From positions 31,438-95,437 of the forward strand of contig DATFOC010000008.1 in NCBI GenBank assembly GCA_035265935.1: 64,000 nucleotides of DNA. Direction: 5' to 3'. Made by a program: the position numbers and the translations under genes. Below are positions 32,675 through 41,094 of the stretch, piece by piece. The notes under the pieces were generated by a model. It was not told where the DNA came from. It searched no databases and saw only the letters and a list, made by a program, of their open reading frames with translations. Within the stretch, counting starts at the first letter, position 1. Every line of letters starts with the position of its first letter. This stretch comes from JACDAN01 sp035265935. GTDB lineage: Bacteria; Actinomycetota; Thermoleophilia; Gaiellales; Gaiellaceae.

Positions 32675-33215
32675 ATGGGCCCGCTTTCGATCCGGGCGGC
32701 TCGGCCAGACGACGCCGAGACGCTGTTCGTGATCCACCGAGAGAGCGCGATGACGGCTCACGTAGAGGTCTTCCCTCCCGATCTCTACCGCTTCCCCGAT
32801 GAGCAGATGCGGAAGGTCTGGGCGGAGGCGCAGCGAGGACACGTCCGTGCTGATCGCCGAGCGAGCCGGCAGTCCGGTCGGGTTCGCGACCGTCTCGCCG
32901 GGTTGGCTGCGGAACCTGTTCGTGCTGCCGGCCGAGTGGGGCCGCGGAGCCGGCGCTGCGCTCCACGACGAGGCCCTTGCGCTGCTGCGCCGCCACGGGG
33001 CGACCGCTCAGCTGTGGGTGCTCGAGGCGAACGAACGAGCGCGCCGCTTCTACGAAGCGCGGGGCTGGCGGGACGACGGCGGCCGGTCGAGGTCGGAGTT
33101 CCCGCCTCATCCGCTCGAGCTCAGGTACGCGCTCCGGCTCGGTGAGCGGCCGGGCGCACCGCCGGGTCGGACCCATCCCGAACCCCCGCCCACCCCCACC
33201 CACCCAAGGGGATGA
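32675..33215 (+). pseudogene. GNAT acetyltransferase gene with a frameshift
   Basis: The first about 52 codons from ATG 32675 (IRAARPDDAETLFVIHRESA...) are in one frame. The rest of the GNAT fold (SVLIAERAGSPVGFATV, LFVLPAEWGRGAGAALHDEA, VLEANERARRFYEARGW) continues in another frame from about 32836 to 33215. A one-base change near 32831-32836 (CAGCGAGG) would rejoin them. The acetyl-CoA loop RGAGAAL is intact. It may be a young pseudogene, a programmed shift or a sequencing error. A GACAAT box lies 6 nt before the ATG. Confidence 0.75.
33183..33205 (-). other. Very strong G-quadruplex motif
   Basis: On the minus strand five G-runs (3, 3, 5, 3 and 5 G) are separated by single bases. It lies inside the 3' end of the GNAT gene, about 75 nt beyond the stop codon of the convergent ABC exporter gene, so read-through RNA from that gene would carry it. 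Confidence 0.7.
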
Positions 33216-33280
33216 GCTTCGAGGCTAGCGCCCGGATTAACGCGGGACTGTGACGATTTCGCGCCGAGACTGCACCAGGG

Positions 33281-35284
33281 TCATGGCGGGCCGTAGACGA
33301 CTTGCTCCATCGGCTCCTCTGGCGGCTCGTCTGGCTCGCCGAGCTCGTCAGCCTCGTCACCGCCGCCGACCGCCGCGGGCCGGTCGACATAGGCACGCGC
33401 CTGCAGCGTGAAGAGCTCCGCATAGAGGCCGTCGCGCGCCATCAGCTCCTCGTGAGAGCCCTCCTCGACCACGCGCCCCTCGTGCAGCACGTAGATGCGA
33501 TCCGCCGAGCGCACGCTCGAGAACCGGTGTGAGATCAGCACCACCGACCGGCCGTGCAGCAGCGCCCGCATTCGCTCGAAGAGGTTGCTCTCGGCCCGCG
33601 CGTCAAGCGACGCAGTCGGCTCGTCGAGGATCACGAACGGCGCGTCCCGGAAGAACGCTCGGGCGAGCGCCACGCGCTGCCACTGCCCGATCGAGAGGTC
33701 GAAGCCGCCGGAGAACTCGCGGCCGAGCATCGTCTCGTACCCTTCGGGGAGCGACTCGAGGAACTCGTGCGCGTCCGCCCGCGCGGCCGCCTCGAGGATC
33801 GCCTCGAGGTCGTCGATTCGCTCCTTCCGCCCCAGCCCGACGTTCTCGCGCGCGGGAAGCAGGTAACGCTCGAAGTCCTGGAAGATCACCGCGACGGCCC
33901 GACGAAGCTCATCGGCGTCCACATCCGCGAGGTCGAGGTCGTCCCAGCGGATCTTGCCGGTCTCGGGCCGGTACAACCCGGCGAGCATCTTCGCGAGCGT
34001 GGTCTTGCCCGACCCGTTCTCGCCGACGAGCGCGATGATCTCGCCCTTGCCGATCTCGAGCGAGACGCCGTCGACGGCGGCGCGATCCGACTCCGGGTAC
34101 GTGAAGGAAACGTCTTCCACCGTCAGGTGATCGAACGACTTCGGCGCGGGGGTCCGGCCCTCGGCCTCCTCGACGGACGGCTCGAGCGTCAGGAAGGACG
34201 AGTAGTCGCGGATGAAGAGCGTGGCCTCGTACAGGGAGGTCGCGCTGATGTGCAGCCCGCGCAGCTGGTTCGCGAGCTGGTAGAGGCCGAAGACTGCCGC
34301 GCCGGCGGCCGCCAGCGACATGCGGTCGCTCGTGTACAGCCAGGCGAGCATCGCGATCGTCCCGACGGTGACAGCCGACGACGTGACCGAGCCGACCAGT
34401 GCACGGGCTGTCCTGCGCTTCGCCAGCTTGCGCAGCTCCGCGATCCGCTCGTCGTAGAGCGTGTCGTAGCGGCGGCGAAGGAACCCGGCCAGGTTGAAGG
34501 CACGCACCTCCTTGGCCGCGTTCCGGCCCATGAGCACGTTCTGGAGGTAGCCTCGCTGCCGGTCGTTCGGCGTCATGCCCCGCGTGTAGTGGTAGAGGTC
34601 GCGCGTGTTCAGCGAGGCCACGACCCAGAGCGGCAGGTAGCCGATAAGCACGAACGGCAGCAGCAGGGGCTGGAGCGCGGCGAGCGCGAAGACGATCGCA
34701 GTGGCCGTTACGAGTGATCCGACAATCCCCAGCAAACCGTTGACGGTCTGGAGCGCGCGGAACTGCCCCTGAGCACGGGCGCGCTGGAGCCGGTCGTAGA
34801 ACTCCGGTGACTCGAAAGCGAGCAGGTCGATCCGGGTGGAGACGTCGAGCACGCGGTCGATCGCCTTGCGGCCGACCAGCTCACCGAGGACGCGGCCCTG
34901 TTCATCGCGGATCGCCCGGGCGAGATCGAGGGCGACCGTTACGGCGACGAGCGCGACGAGCGGTGGCCCGACATCCGCCAGCTCGGCCTTGCCGCCGGTC
35001 CCGAGGACCGCCTCGAAGACCGCCTTCGCGACGAAGAGCTGCACCGCCACGCCGACCGCAGCCAGAAGCTGCAGGCTGGACGTGAGCAGGAAGATTTTGC
35101 GGCCGGAGGTCCAGACCAGCCGCATCGAGTCGCCGAGGAGGCCGGGCAGGTCGCGCCAGGTTCCTTCCGAGCCCTCCGGGTGCATGACCTCCCACCACGT
35201 TCGCCCCTGGCGGGGACCGGGAGCGGCGCCCTGGCGCCTTCGGGCGCCGGCACCGTCACCTACGGAGACGAACACGCGGTCCAT
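33281..35284 (-). CDS. ABC exporter, fused membrane and ATPase domains
   Basis: The 667-residue half-transporter has an atypical basic N-terminus, a six-helix transmembrane domain (about 60-370) and an ATPase domain with Walker A (LVGENGSGKTTL), signature FDLSIGQWQRVALARAFF, Walker B FVILDEPTASLDA and switch His (LISHRFSSV). An acidic Pro-rich tail ends the protein. The signature is LSIGQ rather than LSGGQ. It works as a dimer; substrate unknown. ATG 35284 is 4 nt after the pth stop. Confidence 0.9.
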   Translation of the reverse strand: MDRVFVSVGDGAGARRRQGAAPGPRQGRTWWEVMHPEGSEGTWRDLPGLLGDSMRLVWTSGRKIFLLTSSLQLLAAVGVAVQLFVAKAVFEAVLGTGGKAELADVGPPLVALVAVTVALDLARAIRDEQGRVLGELVGRKAIDRVLDVSTRIDLLAFESPEFYDRLQRARAQGQFRALQTVNGLLGIVGSLVTATAIVFALAALQPLLLPFVLIGYLPLWVVASLNTRDLYHYTRGMTPNDRQRGYLQNVLMGRNAAKEVRAFNLAGFLRRRYDTLYDERIAELRKLAKRRTARALVGSVTSSAVTVGTIAMLAWLYTSDRMSLAAAGAAVFGLYQLANQLRGLHISATSLYEATLFIRDYSSFLTLEPSVEEAEGRTPAPKSFDHLTVEDVSFTYPESDRAAVDGVSLEIGKGEIIALVGENGSGKTTLAKMLAGLYRPETGKIRWDDLDLADVDADELRRAVAVIFQDFERYLLPARENVGLGRKERIDDLEAILEAAARADAHEFLESLPEGYETMLGREFSGGFDLSIGQWQRVALARAFFRDAPFVILDEPTASLDARAESNLFERMRALLHGRSVVLISHRFSSVRSADRIYVLHEGRVVEEGSHEELMARDGLYAELFTLQARAYVDRPAAVGGGDEADELGEPDEPPEEPMEQVVYGPP

Positions 35285-35288
35285 GCGT

Positions 35289-35882
35289 TTAGTTGTACCG
35301 GCGCTGCGCCTCTTCGAGCCCGTCGCGCGCCATCGTCTCGACGGCATCCGCTGATCGCCCGATCAGTGAGTCGACGTCGACTTCGGGCTCGAATCCGCCG
35401 AGGACGTAGTCGGCGACGCTGCGCCGGTCGCCGCGACCGGGGCGCCCGACCCCGATCCGCAGGCGCAGGAAGTCGTTCGTCCCGAGCGCCTGGGCGATCG
35501 AGCGCAGGCCGTTGTGCCCGGCGAGCCCGCCCCCGAAGCGCGCCTGGAGCCGTCCGGGCTCGAGGTCGACGTCGTCGTGCACGACCAGCACGTCGGCCGG
35601 GTCGACCTTGAAGAACTTGCGCGCGGCTCCGATCGATTGGCCGGAGACGTTCATGTAGGTCTCGGGCTTGAGCAGCGCGAGCTTCAGGTCGTCGAGGCGA
35701 GTCTCCGAAAGCTGACCGGAGAACTTGCTTCGGAACGAGCCGCCGTGCCTCCTGGCCAGCTCGTCCATGACCATCCAGCCGGCGTTGTGGCGGGTGCGCT
35801 CGTACTCGCGACCCGGGTTGCCCAGGCCCGCGACGAGAAGATCCAGCGTCGAGGCGCGCTCGCCCCGACGAAACAGGGGCAA
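35289..35882 (-). CDS. pth: Peptidyl-tRNA hydrolase
   Basis: Pth recycles peptidyl-tRNA. The 197-residue protein has VAGLGNPGREYERTRHNAGW with catalytic His and Asn, KPETYMNVSG, VHDDVDL (catalytic Asp) and GGGLAGHNGLRSI. The TTG start directly follows the rplY stop (TAG then TTG). The rplY-pth pair is conserved in actinobacteria. Confidence 0.96.
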   Translation of the reverse strand: MPLFRRGERASTLDLLVAGLGNPGREYERTRHNAGWMVMDELARRHGGSFRSKFSGQLSETRLDDLKLALLKPETYMNVSGQSIGAARKFFKVDPADVLVVHDDVDLEPGRLQARFGGGLAGHNGLRSIAQALGTNDFLRLRIGVGRPGRGDRRSVADYVLGGFEPEVDVDSLIGRSADAVETMARDGLEEAQRRYN

Positions 35883-36605
35883 CTAGCCCTCGGTGGTCTC
35901 GGGCTCGCCGCCCTCGCCCGAATCGGCCTCGGCGGACGGCTCTTCGCCCTCGGCTGCGCCCTCCGGCGGCTCCTCGCCCTCGGCCAGCTCCTCGCCCTCC
36001 TCGAGCTCCTCTTCCTCGGGCTCGGGCTCGACGATCTGCGTCGGCACCGTCACCGTCGCGAGCACCGTCTCCTCTGGATCGTCGAGGAATGTCACGCCGT
36101 CTTGCCTGGAGACGTCCGCCAGGCGAAGCGTGTCTCCGATGTGCATCTCGGAGATGTCGACCTCGATCCGCTCGGGGATCTCCATCGGCAGCGCCTCGAC
36201 GTTGATCTCGCGCGTGACCTGCGAGAGCACGCCGCCCTCCTTCGTACCGACGGACTCGCCGACGAGCTCGATCACGACCTGGGCCTGGATCGGCTGGTCG
36301 AGGCGGACCTCCTGGAGGTCGATGTGGGCGATGCGGCCGGTGATCACGTCCTGCTGGTAGTCCTTGAGGATCGACGCGTGGGTCGTCTTCTGGCCTTCGA
36401 GCACGACGTCGAGGATCGCGTGCAGGCCCGACGGACCGGTCAGGACGCGGCGAAGCTCGCGCTCGTGGACGCAGATCGCGTGCGGCGTCTTCCCGCGCCC
36501 GTAGAGGACGCCCGGGATCACCCCGCTGCGCCGTAGGCGCCGTGAATCGGAGGAACCGCGTCCTTCGCGCTCCGCTACCTCCAGCTTGATTCGTTCACCT
36601 GCCAC
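35883..36605 (-). CDS. rplY: 50S ribosomal protein L25/CTC (long form)
   Basis: The protein binds 5S rRNA. The N-terminal L25 domain (SRRLRRSGVIPGVLYGRGK) is followed by the TL5/CTC beta domain (AHIDLQEVRLDQPIQAQV, IEVDISEMHIGDTL) and a Glu/Pro-rich acidic tail of about 55 residues. 240 residues fits the CTC form. It starts at GTG 36605, overlaps the upstream membrane gene by 31 nt and continues into pth. Confidence 0.95.
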   Translation of the reverse strand: MAGERIKLEVAEREGRGSSDSRRLRRSGVIPGVLYGRGKTPHAICVHERELRRVLTGPSGLHAILDVVLEGQKTTHASILKDYQQDVITGRIAHIDLQEVRLDQPIQAQVVIELVGESVGTKEGGVLSQVTREINVEALPMEIPERIEVDISEMHIGDTLRLADVSRQDGVTFLDDPEETVLATVTVPTQIVEPEPEEEELEEGEELAEGEEPPEGAAEGEEPSAEADSGEGGEPETTEG

Positions 36606-38008
36606 GGCGCGGCAGTGTAGCTAGAGAGCGCGTCACGCAGGCCTCGTTCGACGAGCTCGTACCACCAGTCGAGCGCCGGTGGATGCGCGGCGTTCGCGAT
36701 TGCGTCGGCGGCGGCGGCCAGGGCACGCCGCTTCTCGAGTGGCCCGCGAATCGTCACGACCTCCCATTCCCGTCGAGGCAGCGCAACACGAACCGCACGA
36801 ATCGGCTCGTCTGCATGATCGAGCGCCCTCAGGATCTGGTCGCCGGGCCCCTGCGGGAGCGCGAGCGCCTCCTGGACGCTGCCTAGCTCGGCGAGAAACG
36901 GCGTCGCGTACGGAAAAAGCAGGTCGCCGGCGCCCCCCCGGACGTCGCCCGGCGTGGCTGTCGGGAGGAGGCCGAGCTCCCGCGGATCTCGGAGAGCGCT
37001 AGCCGGCGCCAGGGAGGCGCCGGCAATCACCGCTGCGACGACGACGAACCACACGCGCTCCGGCATCCAGCGGCGCAGCGAGGCCACCCCGACGCCGATC
37101 GCGGCCGCCCAGAGCGGCAGCCCGTAGAAGAGATGCCGGGGGGACAGGTCCGGATCAGAGCCCGTAGGGACGACAACGAAGAGCACAGGCGGCACGAAAA
37201 CGACAGCGGCGAGGATCGCGACCGCAGGGCTCCGTGTGGCAAGAACGGCGATCCCCGCGATCCCCAACACGCTGAAGAACACGAGCGCCAGTCCCTCGCC
37301 GCCCGCGAACGACGACATGGCTGCCACGAGCTCGCCCCAGGCGTCGGCGGGCGAGGCCAGCGCGGAGCCGCCCTCCCCCACCTCCGACCGCTGAGCCAGC
37401 CGGAGGTCCGCGAGCATGAAGGGGATCGCGGCCAGGACCGCGACCGCGACGAGCAGCGCGTTGCGCAACGAGCGCCTCCGCCAGAGCAGGGCGGCGACCG
37501 CCAGTGCGACGAGCGCGGGGATCAGGCCGTAGGGATGAACTGCGGGGAGCAGCCAGAACGCCGCGGCCGCAGCGGCGACGGCGCCTGGAGTCCGCAACTC
37601 CAGCGCCCGGACGAACAGATCTGCGGCCAGCGCTGCGACGAGCACGTAGAGCGCATACATCCGCCCGAAGCTCCCGTAGACCGCCAGCGCGGTGGACGAA
37701 GCCGCGACCGCCGCCGCGACCAGCCCGGCCCCCTGCCCACCGAGCCGCCGGCCGAGGTCGAAGCACAGCGGTACCGACGCAACCGCGCACACGACCGACA
37801 GCCAGCGAAGCGCAACGGCGCTCGTGTCCAGGGCGAACACACCGTGAGTGAGCACGAAATGGAGCGGAGCGCCGCCGCGGTCGACCATCACGGTCTCGAG
37901 CACCTCGCCGAGCGGGCGCATGGAGATCAGGCCTGCGACTGCCTCGTCCTCGTACAGCGGCTTGCCGCCGACGTCGGGCGCGATCCGGTACAGCAGCAGG
38001 CCGCACAA
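36575..38008 (-). CDS. GT-C-like multi-pass membrane protein (probable glycosyltransferase)
   Basis: The 477-residue protein has about eleven membrane helices. The N-terminal DEAVAGLISMRPLGEVLETV resembles the acidic first loop of PMT/ArnT-type (GT39-like) transferases, followed by the LHFVLTHG region. A soluble C-terminal part of about 110 residues follows. It probably transfers a lipid-linked sugar outside the membrane. TTG 38008 is chosen; a CTG nine codons upstream is possible. Its start lies near the copy 4 hairpin. Confidence 0.7.
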   Translation of the reverse strand: MCGLLLYRIAPDVGGKPLYEDEAVAGLISMRPLGEVLETVMVDRGGAPLHFVLTHGVFALDTSAVALRWLSVVCAVASVPLCFDLGRRLGGQGAGLVAAAVAASSTALAVYGSFGRMYALYVLVAALAADLFVRALELRTPGAVAAAAAAFWLLPAVHPYGLIPALVALAVAALLWRRRSLRNALLVAVAVLAAIPFMLADLRLAQRSEVGEGGSALASPADAWGELVAAMSSFAGGEGLALVFFSVLGIAGIAVLATRSPAVAILAAVVFVPPVLFVVVPTGSDPDLSPRHLFYGLPLWAAAIGVGVASLRRWMPERVWFVVVAAVIAGASLAPASALRDPRELGLLPTATPGDVRGGAGDLLFPYATPFLAELGSVQEALALPQGPGDQILRALDHADEPIRAVRVALPRREWEVVTIRGPLEKRRALAAAADAIANAAHPPALDWWYELVERGLRDALSSYTAAPWQVNESSWR

Positions 38009-38045
38009 GGCGGCGACGACTCCGCCGGCGAGCAGGCGGTCTAAA

Positions 38046-38211
38046 GGAGGGCTCGGCGAAACGTGGTCTGTGCCGCCGGACGCGCGCTGCTCGTCCCGAG
38101 GCTGCGTCCTCAGTCGCCCCCGTATCTCACTGATACGGAGGCTCCCTGCGTCGGTGCCTCAGAACGAGCATCGCGGTCCGACGACGAGCAACGTTCCGCC
38201 GAGCCCTCCTA
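38046..38211 (-). repeat. Structured hairpin element, copy 4 (complete)
   Basis: The element starts in the TAG stop of prs. On the minus strand a 19-bp outer stem (38209-38191 with 38064-38046, one G-U) encloses a 7-bp stem, a 14-bp stem with G-U pairs, then GACGCAGGGA (38152-38143), a variable inner stem with a CGTATC core, and GACTGAGGACGCAG (38116-38103). G-U positions would be A-C on the plus strand. Length about 164 nt. It fills the gap to the GT-C-like gene and may end prs transcription. Confidence 0.8.
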
Positions 38212-39306
38212 GAAGAGCTGATTCGCGCCCTGGAAGACCGCCGACACGGATTCGTCGGCGAAGACGTTCATGATCGTGTCGGCCAAGAGCCCCGAGACCG
38301 GAAGCACGGTCAGCTTGTCCGGACGCTCGAGCGGGTCGAGCCGCACCGTGTCGGTGACGACGATCTCGGCGAGGTCGTCAGTCGCGAGCTTCTCGAGTGC
38401 GTCACCGACGAAGTGACCGTGGGTGGCGAAGACGTAGACCTCCTTCGCGCCCGCCTCCCGCAGAGCCTTCGCGCCGGCGAGCAGGGTGCCTCCGGTGAGG
38501 ATCATGTCGTCCCCCATCAGCGCGGTCTTGCCCTCGACGTCGCCGATGACCTCGGTGATGGACGCCTGGTCGTGCGCCGGCCGGGTCTTGTTCATGATCG
38601 CGAGGTCGGCGTCGAGCATCTGCCCGAAGCGGCGCGCGAGCTTGGCCCGGCCGGCGTCTGGCGAGACCGAGACGACATCCTCGCCCGAGAGCCCCTTGTC
38701 CCGGAAGTACTGCGCGAAGAGCGGCAGTGCGGTCATGTGGTCGACAGGGATGGTGAAGAACCCCTGGATCTGGCCGGTATGAAGGTCCATCGTCAGCACG
38801 CGATCGACCCCGGCGGCCTTTTCCAAGGTGTCTGCGAGCAGGCGCGCCGAGATCGGCTCGCGCGGCGCCGACTTCTTGTCCTGCCGCGAGTACGGGAACC
38901 ACGGCATCACGGCCGTGACCCGCTTGACCGAGGCCAGCTTCGCCGCGTTGATCATCTCGAGGAGCTCCCAGAGGTAGGCGTTGACCTTGCCCACGCCGGC
39001 GCACGACTGGACGATGAAGAGGTCGGCGCCGCGCACCGACTCCTCGTAGCGGCAATACACCTCGCCGTTCGCAAACGTCTTCAGCTCGACAGGACTGCAA
39101 GCGACACCGAGCTTCTTGCCGATGTCCTCGGCCAGGTCCGGATGCGAACGCCCTGACACGAGCATCAGCCGCTTCGACGGCCCGCGCTCGAGCCAGTTCT
39201 GCGGCTTCGGTGTCGACTGCGTCGCCGGCGCCTCGAGGCCGGGTAGCGGCGCGACCTCAGTCGTCGTCACTGGCTCCGTCGCTTTGGTCGGTTCCTCGGG
39301 CGGCAT
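38209..39306 (-). CDS. prs: Ribose-phosphate pyrophosphokinase with N-terminal extension
   Basis: Prs makes PRPP from ribose-5-phosphate and ATP. Family motifs: LVSGRSHPDLAEDIGKKLG, FANGEVYCRYEESVRG, WFPYSRQDKK, VLTMDLHTGQIQGFF, VSPDAGRAKLAR and MGDDMILTGGTLLAGAKAL (PRPP loop). About 45 extra N-terminal residues, rich in Pro, Thr and Glu, precede the fold. ATG 39306 lies 50 nt inside glmU; GTG at about 39273 is another option. glmU-prs is a conserved actinobacterial pair. Confidence 0.95.
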   Translation of the reverse strand: MPPEEPTKATEPVTTTEVAPLPGLEAPATQSTPKPQNWLERGPSKRLMLVSGRSHPDLAEDIGKKLGVACSPVELKTFANGEVYCRYEESVRGADLFIVQSCAGVGKVNAYLWELLEMINAAKLASVKRVTAVMPWFPYSRQDKKSAPREPISARLLADTLEKAAGVDRVLTMDLHTGQIQGFFTIPVDHMTALPLFAQYFRDKGLSGEDVVSVSPDAGRAKLARRFGQMLDADLAIMNKTRPAHDQASITEVIGDVEGKTALMGDDMILTGGTLLAGAKALREAGAKEVYVFATHGHFVGDALEKLATDDLAEIVVTDTVRLDPLERPDKLTVLPVSGLLADTIMNVFADESVSAVFQGANQLF

Positions 39307-40606
39307 AGCCTTCCTTGTTCTCTTGCCGCGCGCGGGCGATGCCGAGCGCGCCCGGCGGGACGTCTCTCGTGATGACCGATCCCGCGCCAATCCAAGCACC
39401 GTCCCCAATCTCGACAGGGGCAATGAAGGCATTGTGGACACCGGTCCTGACGTTCCGGCCGATCGTCGTCCGGCCTTTGGGCTGACCGGGCTTGTGCGCG
39501 AAGTTCGCGGTGATGTTCCCCGCGCCGATGTTCACGCCTTCCGCGACGTCAGCGTCGCCGATGTAGGAGAGATGCGGCACCTTGGTGCCCTCGCCCACGC
39601 GAGAGTTCTTGATCTCCACGAATGTGCCCGCCTTCGCGCCCGCCTCGAGAACAGTGCCGGGGCGAAGGTAACAGAACGGACCAACGAGCACACGCGGGCC
39701 GATCGAGGCATCGACCGCGACCACGTGCGGGCCGACGCTGGCGCCTTCGCCGACGATCGTTCGGCCGTTCAGCACGGTGAACGGGCCGATCACGGCGTCG
39801 GGCTGGATCTCCACCGATGGCTCGATCCACGTCGTCGCCGGGTCGACGATCGTGACCCCCGCGAGCATGTGCGCGTCGTTGATCCGGTCGCGGAGTGCAG
39901 CGGCGGCCGCGGCGAGCTCGACCCGGGTGTTCACCCCTTCCGGCTCGGTCGGATCGTCGGCTTCGAATGCGAGGACGCGCTCGCCGCCGTCGACAAGGTG
40001 TCGCACCGCGTCGGTGAGGTAGAGCTCGCCCTGCGCGTTGCGCGGATCGAGCCGGTCGAGCGCAGGCCAGAGCGCCTCTCCACGGAACACGTAGATCGAC
40101 GAGTTGACTTCGTCGAGGGCGAGCTGCTCCGGTGTCGCGTCGGTCGCCTCGACGATGGCCCGGACGCCGCCGTCGTCACCGCGCACAATCCTTCCGTAGC
40201 TGCCCGGATCGTCTCTGCGGAACGTGAGCACGGTGGCGGCCGCGTCGGCGCTGCGGTGGGTCTCGAGGAGCGACGCGAGCGTCTCCGGGCGAAGGAGCGG
40301 CGCATCGCCGGAGAGGACGAGCACCTCTCCGGCCTGTGCGGCGAGTGCGTCCTTCGCGGACGCGAGCGCGTCGCCGGTACCCCTGGGACTCTCTTGGACG
40401 GCGACCTCGACTCCGTCGAACTCACCGGCGAAGTCGGGCGAGCTCACGACGACGAGTCGCGCAGGCTCGAGCGCACGTCCGGCCTCGATCACCCAGTCGA
40501 CCAGCCGCCGACCGAGCAGCGCGTGGAGATGCTTCGGCGTCGCCGAGCGCATCCGCGTGCCGAGCCCTCCCGCGAGGACGACGGCTGCGAGCCTCGATGC
40601 GTTCAC
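39257..40606 (-). CDS. glmU: Bifunctional UDP-GlcNAc pyrophosphorylase / GlcN-1-P acetyltransferase
   Basis: GlmU makes UDP-GlcNAc for peptidoglycan. The N-terminal uridyltransferase has AVVLAGGLGTRMRS and LVLSGDAPLLRP; the C-terminal left-handed beta-helix has GAGNITANFAHKPGQPKGRT with the catalytic His region and GAGSVITRDVPPGALGIAR. 449 residues is normal. The GTG start lies 14 nt after the tRNA-Gln gene, so they are likely co-transcribed. Confidence 0.96.
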   Translation of the reverse strand: MNASRLAAVVLAGGLGTRMRSATPKHLHALLGRRLVDWVIEAGRALEPARLVVVSSPDFAGEFDGVEVAVQESPRGTGDALASAKDALAAQAGEVLVLSGDAPLLRPETLASLLETHRSADAAATVLTFRRDDPGSYGRIVRGDDGGVRAIVEATDATPEQLALDEVNSSIYVFRGEALWPALDRLDPRNAQGELYLTDAVRHLVDGGERVLAFEADDPTEPEGVNTRVELAAAAAALRDRINDAHMLAGVTIVDPATTWIEPSVEIQPDAVIGPFTVLNGRTIVGEGASVGPHVVAVDASIGPRVLVGPFCYLRPGTVLEAGAKAGTFVEIKNSRVGEGTKVPHLSYIGDADVAEGVNIGAGNITANFAHKPGQPKGRTTIGRNVRTGVHNAFIAPVEIGDGAWIGAGSVITRDVPPGALGIARARQENKEGYAARGTDQSDGASDDD

Positions 40607-40620
40607 GTGCTCTCGCGCAA

Positions 40621-40694
40621 TGGCTGGGGCGCCAGGATTCGAACCTGGGATCGCGGGACCAAAACCCGCTGCCTTACCACTTGGCTACGCCCCA
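40621..40694 (-). tRNA. tRNA-Gln (TTG anticodon), CCA encoded
   Basis: The minus strand folds into a full cloverleaf: acceptor TGGGGCG/CGCCCCA with the U1-A72 pair typical of tRNA-Gln, a 3-bp D stem, anticodon arm GCGGG-TTTTGGT-CCCGC, a 4-nt variable loop, T arm CCAGG-TTCGAAT-CCTGG, discriminator G and encoded CCA. Confidence 0.95.
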
Positions 40695-40732
40695 CCGATT
40701 CGAAGGTCAACCAGATTCAAGTCTGCCAGCGC

Positions 40733-41083
40733 CTAGCGGCGACTGAAGAGGACAACGAGCGCGACGACCGCGAGGATCCCGATCGCGGCGATCGTGACAG
40801 TGGCCAGGAAGAAGAACAGGACGGGAACCAGCGCGACGAGCGCCTGGGACACCGCGGCGATCCAGGCGACGTCGGACAGCGGCGGTCGGAGCCTTCGCCC
40901 GAGCCAAAGGTAGAGGACGATCACCACGACCGCGACGACGACTGCGAGCGGGCGGCTGATCGCGCCGAAGACGAACAGAATCGCCTCGATGACCGCGATC
41001 GCGAGGGCGATAGTCGTCCGCTGGCGACGAAGCCAGCGGCCCGAGCGCGTGGATCCGTGTTCGAGAACCGGCTGCTCGATCAT
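40733..41083 (-). CDS. Small multi-pass membrane protein
   Basis: The 116-residue protein has about four hydrophobic helices (IALAIAVIEAILFVFGAIS, PLAVVVAVVVIVLYLWLG, WIAAVSQALVALVPVLFFF, TIAAIGILAVVALVVLF) and basic ends. ATG 41083 is 11 nt after ispE. Family not recognised; function unknown. Confidence 0.7.
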   Translation of the reverse strand: MIEQPVLEHGSTRSGRWLRRQRTTIALAIAVIEAILFVFGAISRPLAVVVAVVVIVLYLWLGRRLRPPLSDVAWIAAVSQALVALVPVLFFFLATVTIAAIGILAVVALVVLFSRR

Positions 41084-41094
41084 TGCGGCGGACG

